Shown piece by piece: positions 43,503-52,359 of a stretch of 64,000 bases of DNA. Within the stretch, counting starts at the first letter, position 1. Every line of letters starts with the position of its first letter. Below the pieces are notes generated by a model. The model saw only the letters and a program-made list of their open reading frames with translations, was not told the DNA's origin and ran no database searches. The DNA is taken from contig NZ_PNHQ01000002.1 of assembly GCF_002871935.1 (NCBI RefSeq), positions 62,001-126,000 of the forward strand, given 5' to 3'. Position numbers and translations under genes: made by a program. This stretch comes from Aerococcus viridans (GTDB lineage Bacteria > Bacillota > Bacilli > Lactobacillales > Aerococcaceae).

Positions 43503-44474
43503 TTAAGTCCACTTATGATAGTCTTCATCTGACATAGCTTCTACCTGTCCAAGTAAATAACCATTACCTACTTGCGAGAAGAAGTCGTGGTTAGATGTTC
43601 CCGTAGAAATACCATTCATTACAATTGGGTCTACATCATCTGCTGTATCAGGGAATAACGGATCAAAACCAAGATTTTGAAGGGATTTATTCGCATTATA
43701 ACGTAAGAAGATTTTCACATCTTCTGTCCAACCTAAATCATCGTAAATATATTCACTGAATTTCGCTTCATTTTCATATAATTCGTATAGTAAGCTAAAT
43801 GCCCAGTTTTGCATTTCTTCTTGTTCCTCTTTTGATAATTGGTTGAATTTAATTTGGAATTTATAACCAATATACGTACCATGGACACTTTCATCACGCA
43901 GAATCAATTTAATGATTTCAGCAACGTTAGGTAATTTACCATTACCTAAATACCATAAAGGTGCGTAGAATCCTGAATAGAACAAGAACGACTCTAGGAA
44001 GACAGAGGCTACTTTTCTTTGCAAGTCATTACCGTTTTGATAAATATCATTAATACGGTTAGCTTTATATTGAATAAATTCATTTTCACGTGTCCAAGCA
44101 AAGATTTTGTCAATTTCTTTAGGTGTGTTCAATGTTGAGAAAATTGATGAATAGGATTTGGCATGGACACTTTCCATAAATTGGATGTTATTATATACCG
44201 CTTCTTCATGTTGAGTACGGATTGATGCCTTCAATGATTGTATGCCATCTTCAGATTGTAAAGTATCTAGCAAGGTTAACCCACCAAATACTTTTCCAAT
44301 CATATCTTGTTCTTCACTTGATAGTGTACGCCATGTATCTAAGTCATTTGATAATGGAATACGTGTATCTAACCAGAATTGTTCTGTTAACTTTTCCCAT
44401 GTTAACTTGTCAATCATATCCTCAATATCATTCCAGTTAATAGCGATATAAGGATTTTCATTAAAATTCGTCAT
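43503..44474 (-). CDS. nrdF: Class Ib ribonucleotide reductase small subunit
   Basis: The 323-aa protein is all-helical and carries the metal-site carboxylates and histidines in the family order (FGGLTLLDTLQSEDGIQSLK, then MESVHAKSYSSIF with E-x-x-H, then LRDESVHGTYIGYKFQ with E-x-x-H). The radical tyrosine lies shortly after the first E-x-x-H. It holds the dimanganese or diiron tyrosyl radical used by NrdE. It follows nrdE by 32 bases. Confidence 0.95.
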   Translation of the reverse strand: MTNFNENPYIAINWNDIEDMIDKLTWEKLTEQFWLDTRIPLSNDLDTWRTLSSEEQDMIGKVFGGLTLLDTLQSEDGIQSLKASIRTQHEEAVYNNIQFMESVHAKSYSSIFSTLNTPKEIDKIFAWTRENEFIQYKANRINDIYQNGNDLQRKVASVFLESFLFYSGFYAPLWYLGNGKLPNVAEIIKLILRDESVHGTYIGYKFQIKFNQLSKEEQEEMQNWAFSLLYELYENEAKFSEYIYDDLGWTEDVKIFLRYNANKSLQNLGFDPLFPDTADDVDPIVMNGISTGTSNHDFFSQVGNGYLLGQVEAMSDEDYHKWT

Positions 44475-44506
44475 GTATGTTCCTTCCTTACTACAATTTC
44501 TACGGA

Positions 44507-46690
44507 TTAAATAGTACAGCTTTCACAGTAGTTAGCCCCAACTTCTTCGTTATTATCTGTAAACGTACGTACATAGTAAATAGATTTAATGCCACGTTTC
44601 CATGCATAACGACGTAAAATATTTAAATCACGCGTTGTCATCTTGCTTGTACGGCCTTCTTTCCATGGATATAGACCTGCTGGAATATCTGAACGCATGA
44701 ATAAGGTTAAGCTCATACCTTGATCAATATGTTGTTGAGCAGCTGCGTAGATATCAATAATTTTACGGTTATCGATATCATAAGCAGATTGGTAATAAGG
44801 TAATGTTTTATTGTTTAAGAATGGTGCTGGGTAGTATGTTTTACCAGTTTTCTTCTCTTGACGTTCTTCAATTAATTGAATAATTGGATGTAGACTTGAA
44901 CTCGTTTCATTTACATAAGAAATTGAACCTGTCGGTGCAACTGCTAATCGGTTTTGATGGTATAAACCATGTTCTTGTACTGCTGCACGCAATGCTTTCC
45001 AATCTTCTTGTGTTGGGATATGAATACCTTCAAACAATGCAGCTACCTTTTCAAATTCAAAAGTTGTCGCTTCATTAATATATTTGTCAAAATATTCACC
45101 CGTTGCATAAGTTGAGTTTTCAAAGTTATCAAAACTTACACCTCGTTCTTTAGCAATTTTATTTGAAGCAACTAAAGTATAGTAGTTCAATAATAAGAAA
45201 TACTTATCTGTAAATTCTACTGATTCTGGAGAACCATAGTACATTTCATTTAAAGCAAAGTAAGTATGTAGTCCCATAGCACCTAATCCAATTGTATGTG
45301 CTAAGTCATTCCCTTTCTTAATAGAAGGCACTACATCAATCGATGATGCATCAGTAACGTAAGTTAACCCACGTACCATGGTTTCAACAGACTTACCAAA
45401 GTCTGGTGAATGCATTAAGTTATTAATATTTGTTGATCCTAAGTTACAAGAAATATCTGTTCCTAATTCTTCAAACGTTTGGTCATTATTGATGATTGAA
45501 GGTCGTTGAACTTGTAAGATTTCAGAACACAAGTTACTCATCACAATCGTTCCATCAATCGGATTTTGATCATTTACAGTATCGATGTTGATGATATACG
45601 GATAACCAGATTCTTGTTGTAATTTAGAGATATCATCTTCTAAATCACGCGCACGGATTTTAGATTTTCTGATTTCAGGATTGTTTACTAAGTTGTCGTA
45701 CTCTTCAGTGATATTAACATAAGCGTATGGTTTGCCGTAAATGCGCTCAACATCATATGGACTAAATAAGTACATCATTTCATCTTTTTCTGCTAACTCA
45801 TAGAACTTATCAGGTACAACTAGTCCTAATGATAAAGTTTTCACACGAATTTTTTCGTCTGCATTTTCTTTTTTAGCAGATAAGAAAGATACCACATCCG
45901 GGTGGAATACGCTCAAGTATACAGCACCCGCACCGTTACGTTGGCCTAGTTGATTAGAGTATGAGAATGAGTCTTCTAATAATTTCATTACTGGAATAAT
46001 TCCTGAAGATGCATTTTCAATTTTCTTAATCGGATCACCGGCAGCACGAATATTCGTTAAGTTAACCCCTACTCCACCTCCTAGACGAGATAGTTGAAGC
46101 GCTGAGTTGATTGTACGACCGATTGAGTTCATATCATCTGTTGCTTGAATTAAGAAACATGAAACTAACTCACCACGACGTTTACGACCTGCATTAAGGA
46201 AAGTAGGCGTTGCAGGTTGGTAACGCTGATTAATCATTTCATCACGTAAATCACTCGCAACTTGCTCGTCACCGTTTGCTAAGTATAAGGCAGTAAATAC
46301 AATACGGTCTTCGTAGCGTTCTAGGTAACGTTTACCATCGTTAGTTTTAAGTGCATATTGTGTATAAAACTTATAAGCACTCATAAATGATTTAAAACGG
46401 AATTTAAAGTCATACGTCTCTTGCATCAAACGTTTAACAAAATCACGATTATATAAGTTTAAAAAGTCTTCTTCTAAATAGTCATTTTCGATTAAATAGT
46501 CAATTTTTTCATCTAAAGTATAGAAGAACACTGTATTTGGATTTACATGCTCTAAAAAGTAAGCACGAACCGCTTCTTGATCTTTTTCAATTTGAATTTT
46601 CCCATCAAGTGGACGGTTAACTTCATTATTTAACTTGAAATATGTAATTTCTTTATCTTGTACTACTGCTTTAGGTTGGTCCAATTTCAT
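44507..46690 (-). CDS. nrdE: Class Ib ribonucleotide reductase large subunit
   Basis: The 727-aa protein has the catalytic-site motifs of NrdE (PTFLNAGRKRRGELVSCFLI with Cys, SNLCSEILQ with Cys, and APTGSISYVN). It ends YCESCTI, the C-x-x-C tail that receives electrons from a NrdH-type redoxin. It reduces ribonucleotides to deoxyribonucleotides. The gene overlaps the end of nrdI by 20 bases. No allosteric ATP-cone appears at the N terminus, as usual for class Ib. Confidence 0.97.
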   Translation of the reverse strand: MKLDQPKAVVQDKEITYFKLNNEVNRPLDGKIQIEKDQEAVRAYFLEHVNPNTVFFYTLDEKIDYLIENDYLEEDFLNLYNRDFVKRLMQETYDFKFRFKSFMSAYKFYTQYALKTNDGKRYLERYEDRIVFTALYLANGDEQVASDLRDEMINQRYQPATPTFLNAGRKRRGELVSCFLIQATDDMNSIGRTINSALQLSRLGGGVGVNLTNIRAAGDPIKKIENASSGIIPVMKLLEDSFSYSNQLGQRNGAGAVYLSVFHPDVVSFLSAKKENADEKIRVKTLSLGLVVPDKFYELAEKDEMMYLFSPYDVERIYGKPYAYVNITEEYDNLVNNPEIRKSKIRARDLEDDISKLQQESGYPYIINIDTVNDQNPIDGTIVMSNLCSEILQVQRPSIINNDQTFEELGTDISCNLGSTNINNLMHSPDFGKSVETMVRGLTYVTDASSIDVVPSIKKGNDLAHTIGLGAMGLHTYFALNEMYYGSPESVEFTDKYFLLLNYYTLVASNKIAKERGVSFDNFENSTYATGEYFDKYINEATTFEFEKVAALFEGIHIPTQEDWKALRAAVQEHGLYHQNRLAVAPTGSISYVNETSSSLHPIIQLIEERQEKKTGKTYYPAPFLNNKTLPYYQSAYDIDNRKIIDIYAAAQQHIDQGMSLTLFMRSDIPAGLYPWKEGRTSKMTTRDLNILRRYAWKRGIKSIYYVRTFTDNNEEVGANYCESCTI

Positions 46691-47042
46691 TCACCTTTTC
46701 TTTCAAAATTGTTACGTCGTTCATATTTCCCTGAAATTCAAAAGTCAATAGCAAAGGTACATTATACGCTTTTGCTAAATCTTTTGCAGTGAAACAATAA
46801 AGTTCATTGAAATTTAAATTCCCTGAACCACAAACGCCTCTTAAATACGATAGATTTTGACCAGTTTCAATAAAATCATTCAATATTTCGGTTACTTCAA
46901 TATCATAAGTTGGAGCAATCACGATATAGGGTTCGCTTATTTCTTGAAAAGCATTATCCATTGTAATTCTAAGGCTATCCATTTCAAGTTTATTTACAAA
47001 CTTTTGTGTCTGCCCTGTTAAGGACATATACACAATCTTCAC
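46671..47042 (-). CDS. nrdI: NrdI flavodoxin-like maturation factor
   Basis: The 123-aa protein starts MKIVYMSLTGQTQKFVNKLE (flavin phosphate loop S-L-T-G-Q-T) and has the G-V-C-G-S-G-N-L-N-F segment that is typical of NrdI. It provides the oxidant for assembling the dimanganese-tyrosyl cofactor in NrdF. The start is a GTG at 47042 behind AGGAGGAATGTGAT. nrdH is missing from this operon, unlike in many related bacteria. Confidence 0.93.
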   Translation of the reverse strand: MKIVYMSLTGQTQKFVNKLEMDSLRITMDNAFQEISEPYIVIAPTYDIEVTEILNDFIETGQNLSYLRGVCGSGNLNFNELYCFTAKDLAKAYNVPLLLTFEFQGNMNDVTILKEKVNEIGPT

Positions 47043-47069
47043 ATCACATTCCTCCTAATCAAAGAATGA

Positions 47070-47119
47070 CACCACTACATGTAGTGGTGCATTTCTATTA
47101 TATACAACTATATATGGTT
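47070..47119 (-). promoter_or_regulatory. nrdIEF promoter with a likely pair of NrdR boxes
   Basis: A perfect 20-base palindrome CACCACTACATGTAGTGGTG (47070-47089) contains a sequence close to the NrdR box (ACACTATATATAGTGT type). A second, degenerate match AACTATATATGGTT (47106-47119) lies 33 bases away centre to centre, about three helix turns. A minus-strand TATAAT (47097-47102) lies between. This is the usual layout of NrdR-repressed nrd promoters; nrdR itself is not in the window. Confidence 0.55.
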
Positions 47120-47432
47120 TTTTGTTAGATTTCAACTATATTAAACCACGGTTTGTTTTCTGCAAACATTTATTCTCAACTAAGCCAAGAGTCATTATAA
47201 AATACAATCACTAGAATAAGCCACCATTTAAGCTAGTTCTTCTCCCTGGTAAAAATATTTTTATCGGCAAATCTGCCACCAACTAAATCTTTTGTCTGTA
47301 AATTTCTTTTGAGTTTATGTCTTAAATTATACAAAAAATGTTTTATCCCTAAACATAATGACTATGACTTGATTTTTATCATTTACAAACGTAATCTTTA
47401 ACTGTTAAGGCACATATCGAAAGGAGTAAATA
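47120..47432. other. AT-rich intergenic region between nrdI and the copY-like gene
   Basis: About 310 bases without a supported gene. I see no terminator or riboswitch. A cop-box (TACAnnTGTA) that would mark CopY autoregulation is not evident here either. Confidence 0.5.
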
Positions 47433-47894
47433 ATGGTAACAGCAAAAACAAATCCTAAAAGTCATGATTTTCAAGATGTGTCTGCTTCAGAATGGGAAAT
47501 TATGCGTGTGGTGTGGGCTCAAAAAGAAACCAACTCCCGCACTATTATTGCTTCCTTAGCAGATAAAAAAGGCTGGAAACCGGCCACTATAAAAACCCTT
47601 ATTGGTCGTCTAAGTAAAAAAGGCTGGCTAGAGACTGTTAAAAATGGTAAATCGTTTATTTATCGACCAGCCATAGATGAAGATACGGCATTACAACATC
47701 AAGCCAAGACATTATTGAATGGATGGTGCAATACAGATGCCGATAAAGTCATCTCTGCACTGATTCAAGCATCCATTTTAGACGATAGGATGAAAGATAA
47801 TATCCTAACTGCTTTAGACCAAGCAACCTACGTTGACCATGTAACTTGTCATTGTACTCCTGGACAATGTATACATCATCCAGACACACATTAA
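47433..47894 (+). CDS. CopY/TcrY-family copper-type repressor, lone gene
   Basis: The 153-aa protein has an N-terminal BlaI/CopY winged helix (VSASEWEIMRVVWAQKE, KPATIKTLIGRLSKKGWLE). Its C terminus reads CHCTPGQCIHH, close to the CopY metal motif C-x-C-x4-C-x-C, but the last cysteine is replaced by histidine. In the family this site binds Cu(I) or Zn(II) and frees the operator. No copA, copB or copZ gene lies beside it. GAAAGGAGTAAATA precedes the ATG. Confidence 0.85.
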   Translation: MVTAKTNPKSHDFQDVSASEWEIMRVVWAQKETNSRTIIASLADKKGWKPATIKTLIGRLSKKGWLETVKNGKSFIYRPAIDEDTALQHQAKTLLNGWCNTDADKVISALIQASILDDRMKDNILTALDQATYVDHVTCHCTPGQCIHHPDTH

Positions 47895-47897
47895 TGT

Positions 47898-48578
47898 TTA
47901 TTCAGATAATTGCCAATTAATTGGCGTACGGCCAGACTGAACGAGTAACGCATTCGCCTTGGAAAATGGCTTGGTTCCAAAGAATCCACGTGAAGCAGAT
48001 AAAGGGCTGGGATGGACTGAACTTAGAATATAATGCTTATTTGTATCAATTAAACGCGCTTTTGCTTTTGCTGAATTTCCCCATAAAATAAAAACTATTG
48101 GTTTTGGGGCATCATTTAACGCCTCTATTGCTGCATCGGTCAACAGCTCCCAGCCTTTACTTTTATGGGCGTTTGCCTGACTATCTGGAACCGTTAATAC
48201 AGCATTTAATAATAAAACGCCTTGATCAGCCCACTCTCTCAAATCGCCATGATCTACCTGGGAAATAGCTAAATCTGCTTCCAGTTCTTTATAAATATTG
48301 CGAAGCGATGGAGGGATTTTTACCCCTTTTGCCACTGAAAAACTTAGACCTTGAGCTTGACCGGGTTGATGGTAAGGATCCTGTCCTAAAATGACTACCT
48401 TTACCTGATTAAAAGGTGTGTGTTCAAAAGCTGCATAGATGTTCATTGGGTCCGGATAAACCGGCCCTTTTTTATACTCTGCTGCAATAAATTTTTCAAA
48501 CGTTCTAAACGTTTCAGATGTGAGTACTGGTGCTAACTCTCTTGCCCAATCACTTGGCAGTTTACCAAAACTTGTCAT
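47898..48578 (-). CDS. ung: Uracil-DNA glycosylase, family 1
   Basis: The 226-aa protein has the catalytic GQDPYHQPGQAQGLSFSV (Asp activates water) and the late HPSPLSASRGF motif with the catalytic His. It removes uracil from DNA as the first step of base-excision repair. The gene is convergent with the copY-like gene, with only three bases between the stops. An extended -10 (TGCTATAAT, 48613-48621 on the minus strand) lies about 35 bases upstream. Confidence 0.97.
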   Translation of the reverse strand: MTSFGKLPSDWARELAPVLTSETFRTFEKFIAAEYKKGPVYPDPMNIYAAFEHTPFNQVKVVILGQDPYHQPGQAQGLSFSVAKGVKIPPSLRNIYKELEADLAISQVDHGDLREWADQGVLLLNAVLTVPDSQANAHKSKGWELLTDAAIEALNDAPKPIVFILWGNSAKAKARLIDTNKHYILSSVHPSPLSASRGFFGTKPFSKANALLVQSGRTPINWQLSE

Positions 48579-48745
48579 AACATCTACTACCCTTCTCTTT
48601 TATATAGCTTATATTATAGCACTTCCCAGCATAATGAATGTGTTTGACTTAGTTTAATCCTAACCAACGAACATACCGTTTGACTAGTGAATTTAAATTG
48701 ACCATGTTAAACTAAAGTTAACTTAATTGAGATAGGAGCTTATAA

Positions 48746-49624
48746 ATGATTGAATTGATAGTTTCGGACATGGATGGCACGCTATTAGATGAACACATGG
48801 ATATTCCACAAGAGAATATTGATGCAATAATGCATACATATAATAAGGGGATTCCTTTTGTTGTATGTACTGGTCGTAATTTTACAGAGGCTAAAGTAAA
48901 ATTAGACGAAGCAGGTATTCGTTGTCCTATCGTTGGTTTAAACGGTTCGATCCTTTTTGACCGTAATGGTAAGGTAGAGTATGAAGTAGATATTGAAGAT
49001 CAAACTGCTCTCGATATTCTAGATAAGGGGTATGAAGCTGGATATTATATGGAAGCAATGACCAGTAAAAATGTATATTCTTCTTCGCGTGAACAACGTA
49101 TATTAGCGATTACAGAACTTATTCATGGTATGAATCCCCAAATGTCTTTAGAAGAAGCAAGAACACGTGCAACACAGTCAAATGAGGTTACCACAATTGA
49201 ATATCGTGAGGATTTACGGACGTTAGTAACTGAGGAAGGTCAAGCCATCATTAAAATTACCTTTGTAGATGCTGACCCAGACAACACGATCAAACCACTA
49301 GCAGAAGAAATTGGTGCGCTATATCCTGATACTCATATCACATCATCATTCAAATATAATATTGAAATTAATCATGCGGACGGTACTAAAGGAAAAGCCA
49401 TTGAAAAATACTGTCAAGATCATGGTTATCACATTGATAACGTAGTCGCAGTGGGTGACAACTTTAATGATGTCTCAATGTTAAAAGCTGCAGGCTATTC
49501 ATATGCCATGGCCAATGCAGAAGCTGAAGTAAAAAAACATGCAAAATATGAAACAACTAGTAACTATGATGACGGTGTTGCGAATGCGATTTATCATGCT
49601 TTAAAATTAGCTGATAGTCAATAA
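48746..49624 (+). CDS. Cof-type HAD-superfamily phosphatase
   Basis: The 292-aa protein begins IVSDMDGTLLDEHMDIP (motif I D-x-D-G-T-L) and has VVCTGRNF (motif II), KGKAIEKYC (motif III Lys) and VAVGDNFNDVSMLKAA (motif IV G-D-x-x-N-D). It is a type IIB-cap sugar- or nucleotide-phosphatase-like protein of the YidA/Cof group. The substrate cannot be read from the sequence. GATAGGAGCTTATAA precedes the ATG. Confidence 0.92.
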   Translation: MIELIVSDMDGTLLDEHMDIPQENIDAIMHTYNKGIPFVVCTGRNFTEAKVKLDEAGIRCPIVGLNGSILFDRNGKVEYEVDIEDQTALDILDKGYEAGYYMEAMTSKNVYSSSREQRILAITELIHGMNPQMSLEEARTRATQSNEVTTIEYREDLRTLVTEEGQAIIKITFVDADPDNTIKPLAEEIGALYPDTHITSSFKYNIEINHADGTKGKAIEKYCQDHGYHIDNVVAVGDNFNDVSMLKAAGYSYAMANAEAEVKKHAKYETTSNYDDGVANAIYHALKLADSQ

Positions 49625-49661
49625 TGAACAACTATAATAAAGTCTTTATCGGAGGTAGCTA

Positions 49662-50555
49662 ATGAACGAAAAACATTTAACTGATCCTCGTACTGTTTAC
49701 TATCATCAAGCGTTTCCTGAACAAGCCCATCAACATCCTCAGTTAGAACAAGTAATGGATCCACAACCCATTACTGGTGAAAATGAATATCAAGGTAACG
49801 ATCGGTTAAAAGATAGAAATGCTTTTATTACCGGAGGTGATTCTGGTATTGGTCGAGCTGTTGCAATTGCTTATGCCAGAGAAGGTGCAAATGCTGTTAT
49901 TCAATACTTGCCTGGTGAAGAAAAAGATGTTGAAGATACCCTGGGGATTTTACAAAAAGAGCCAGGCCAATTTTCTGCAATTCCTGCTGATTTCAGAGAG
50001 AGTGGCCAAGCGAGTCAAGCTTATCGAAAAGCACATGATTTTCTTGGCACAGTGGATATTCTCGTCTTAAATTCGGGTGAACAAGTAGCTATACAGCAAC
50101 TACAAGATCTAACGATTGATCGGGTAAAAGAGACTTTTGATGTCAAGCTATTTTCAATTTATGAAATCGTCCGCGAAGCTGAACAAGATTTAGTAGCAGG
50201 AGCTTCAATCATCACCACTTCGTCTGTACAAGGTTTTGATCCAAGTCCTTTCTTCCTAGATTATGCTGCTTCAAATGGTGCGATTAATAATTTAACTGTT
50301 TCCTTAAGTAAATACTTTGCACCTAAAGGCATACGAGTAAACGGCGTCGCTCCTGGTCCCGTTTGGACACCTCTACAATTGGATGGTGGCCGTCCAAATA
50401 ATGACTTAAGTGATTTTGGTCAAAACACCCTATTGGGACGTCCCGGTCAACCTATTGAAATGGCCAGTTTATATGTATTTCTAGCCTCCGATGCTGCATC
50501 TTATGTTACTTCTCAAGTATTTGGCGCTACGGGTGGCAAAGCTGTACATTTATAA
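49662..50555 (+). CDS. SDR-family oxidoreductase with an altered catalytic site
   Basis: The 297-aa protein has an N-terminal extension of about 50 residues and then the Rossmann motif FITGGDSGIGRAVAIAYARE. It resembles the general-stress SDRs of Firmicutes (YdaD/YhdF type). The active-site motif normally Y-x-x-x-K here reads YAASNGAI, with Asn in place of Lys, while the upstream Ser is present (TTSSVQGFD). LNSGEQVA replaces the usual N-N-A-G. Catalysis may be weak or absent. GGAGGTAGCTA precedes the ATG. Confidence 0.85.
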   Translation: MNEKHLTDPRTVYYHQAFPEQAHQHPQLEQVMDPQPITGENEYQGNDRLKDRNAFITGGDSGIGRAVAIAYAREGANAVIQYLPGEEKDVEDTLGILQKEPGQFSAIPADFRESGQASQAYRKAHDFLGTVDILVLNSGEQVAIQQLQDLTIDRVKETFDVKLFSIYEIVREAEQDLVAGASIITTSSVQGFDPSPFFLDYAASNGAINNLTVSLSKYFAPKGIRVNGVAPGPVWTPLQLDGGRPNNDLSDFGQNTLLGRPGQPIEMASLYVFLASDAASYVTSQVFGATGGKAVHL

Positions 50556-50574
50556 AAAGTTTTCCAAAGAATAA

Positions 50575-50608
50575 GCGAGTAAAGCCCATGGCCTTGCTCG
50601 TTTTTTTT
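50575..50608 (+). terminator. Terminator of the SDR gene
   Basis: GCGAG...GCC pairs with GGC...CTCG around a CAT loop (two mismatches in the stem) and is followed by eight T. It separates the SDR gene from ppx-ppk. Confidence 0.8.
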
Positions 50609-50760
50609 CAAAATGAATATAGGCATATATTGTCAAAATAGCACTCTAGTATTCAAGATATATTATTTCAGATTTATAAAAATTACGTTATACTAAACTT
50701 AAGATAAATTTAAATTTAGTTGTTACTGTAACCCAAGAGAAACGAAAGGACACAATAATT

Positions 50761-52314
50761 ATGAAAGAACGAATTGGTTTGATTGATATAGGTTCAAACT
50801 CTATTCGCCTTGTTGTCTTTCAAGTCGAAGATAATTTAGCCATGCGAGAGATTCAAAATATTAAAATTCCCGCACGGATTTTTCAATATATAAACGATAA
50901 TAATGAGATGTCACAAGAAGGTATTGATACCTTAGCTAGAATTATTGGCGCATTTGCAAAAGAAGCTGCCATTCTTAAAGTTGACCGTATCTTACCTAAA
51001 GCTACTGCAGCCATTAGACAATCTGCGAATAGAGATGACATCATCCATCAAGTGAAGAAAAAAACTGGCGTTACAATTGAATTAGTACCGGAAGAAATGG
51101 AAGCCTATTATGGATTTTCTGCAGTTATTCATTCAATGAGTGATAGAGATGGGGTCACCATTGATATTGGCGGAGGTTCAACAGAAATAACACTTTTTAA
51201 AGATAAAGAGTTGGTTCAAGCCTATTCTTTCCCATTTGGTGCGGTATCTTTACAAGAAAAATTCTTTAGCGGAAAAGACTTTAATGATGCGAAAAGTATT
51301 AAAGAAACTCGTAAATTTGTTCGCCAAGCTTTTTCTGAGCAGCCCTTTTTTGAAAATATAGATTTACCTATCTTTGCTATTGGTGGTTCTGCACGTAATG
51401 TTGCGCGTGTCCATCAGATGCAATCAAATTATGGGATGGCTGGATTACATGAATATACAATGAAGCCTAATCAAATTGATCAGGTCTTTGATACCTTTGT
51501 CGATTCATCAATGAAAGAAATGCTCAAATTAGAAGGCTTATCTTCTAATCGAGCAGACATTATCATACCAGCAACAATTGTTTTCCAAGAACTCATTGAT
51601 ACAGTGAACGCCTCCATATTTAAATTTTCACAGCAAGGTTTACGTGAAGGGATTGTTTACGAATATCTAGAAGAGAAATATCGTGCAGCATTTGATATTC
51701 ACCACGTCGCTCAACAAAGTGTCGAGCGCTTATCTAGTATTTATCAATTTTCAATGTCCGATTCTGCACAACGTATGGTAATTGCACGCCAGCTATATAC
51801 TGCTTTAAGTGAGGACGGCTATCTTAATTGGAGTGACCATGAATTAGAATTAATGAACTACGGTGCATATTTGTATAATCTTGGCGAAATGATCGAACCA
51901 GGAAATGCTTCTCAACATACATTTTACCTACTTTCCAATTCTAATTTAAATGGATTCTCTCACCCTGAAAGATTAGCACTGTCCATTTTAGCTTCATATA
52001 AAAATAAAACTTTATTTGACCAATATTTAACTAGCTATGGAGAAATGCTAGACGATAAACAAATGGAAAACCTTCAAAATATTGGAGGACTGATCAAGTT
52101 TGCTGAATGTCTAAATGATTCTCATAATAATATTGTAAAAAGTATGGATACCGTAATGAAAGGCAAACACTTAATTCTACGTGTATTCTACCAAGGAGAA
52201 TTATTATCCGAAGTTTATCGTTCTGAAGATCAAAAGAAACACATCGAACGGGCTATCGGTAAAGATATAACCTTAGAATTTATACATGCAAATTCATATC
52301 GGGCCATTATTTAA
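50761..52314 (+). CDS. ppx: Exopolyphosphatase / Ppx-GppA family
   Basis: The 517-aa protein starts RIGLIDIGSNSIRLVVFQV (phosphate 1 motif of the ASKHA fold) and has VTIDIGGGSTEITLF (phosphate 2 motif). The C-terminal half is helical, HD-like. It degrades polyphosphate or pppGpp. It lies 45 bases before ppk, so it probably balances polyphosphate with Ppk. GAAAGGACACAATAATT precedes the ATG. Confidence 0.93.
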   Translation: MKERIGLIDIGSNSIRLVVFQVEDNLAMREIQNIKIPARIFQYINDNNEMSQEGIDTLARIIGAFAKEAAILKVDRILPKATAAIRQSANRDDIIHQVKKKTGVTIELVPEEMEAYYGFSAVIHSMSDRDGVTIDIGGGSTEITLFKDKELVQAYSFPFGAVSLQEKFFSGKDFNDAKSIKETRKFVRQAFSEQPFFENIDLPIFAIGGSARNVARVHQMQSNYGMAGLHEYTMKPNQIDQVFDTFVDSSMKEMLKLEGLSSNRADIIIPATIVFQELIDTVNASIFKFSQQGLREGIVYEYLEEKYRAAFDIHHVAQQSVERLSSIYQFSMSDSAQRMVIARQLYTALSEDGYLNWSDHELELMNYGAYLYNLGEMIEPGNASQHTFYLLSNSNLNGFSHPERLALSILASYKNKTLFDQYLTSYGEMLDDKQMENLQNIGGLIKFAECLNDSHNNIVKSMDTVMKGKHLILRVFYQGELLSEVYRSEDQKKHIERAIGKDITLEFIHANSYRAII

Positions 52315-52359
52315 CAGTTACTAAACTCTCCATAGTTTAATAAGAAGGAGAATACGAAA

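Noticed and set aside
47140..47432. A cop-box for the copY-like gene
   Set aside because: I looked for TACAnnTGTA and found only partial matches such as TATACAAAAAATGTTT.
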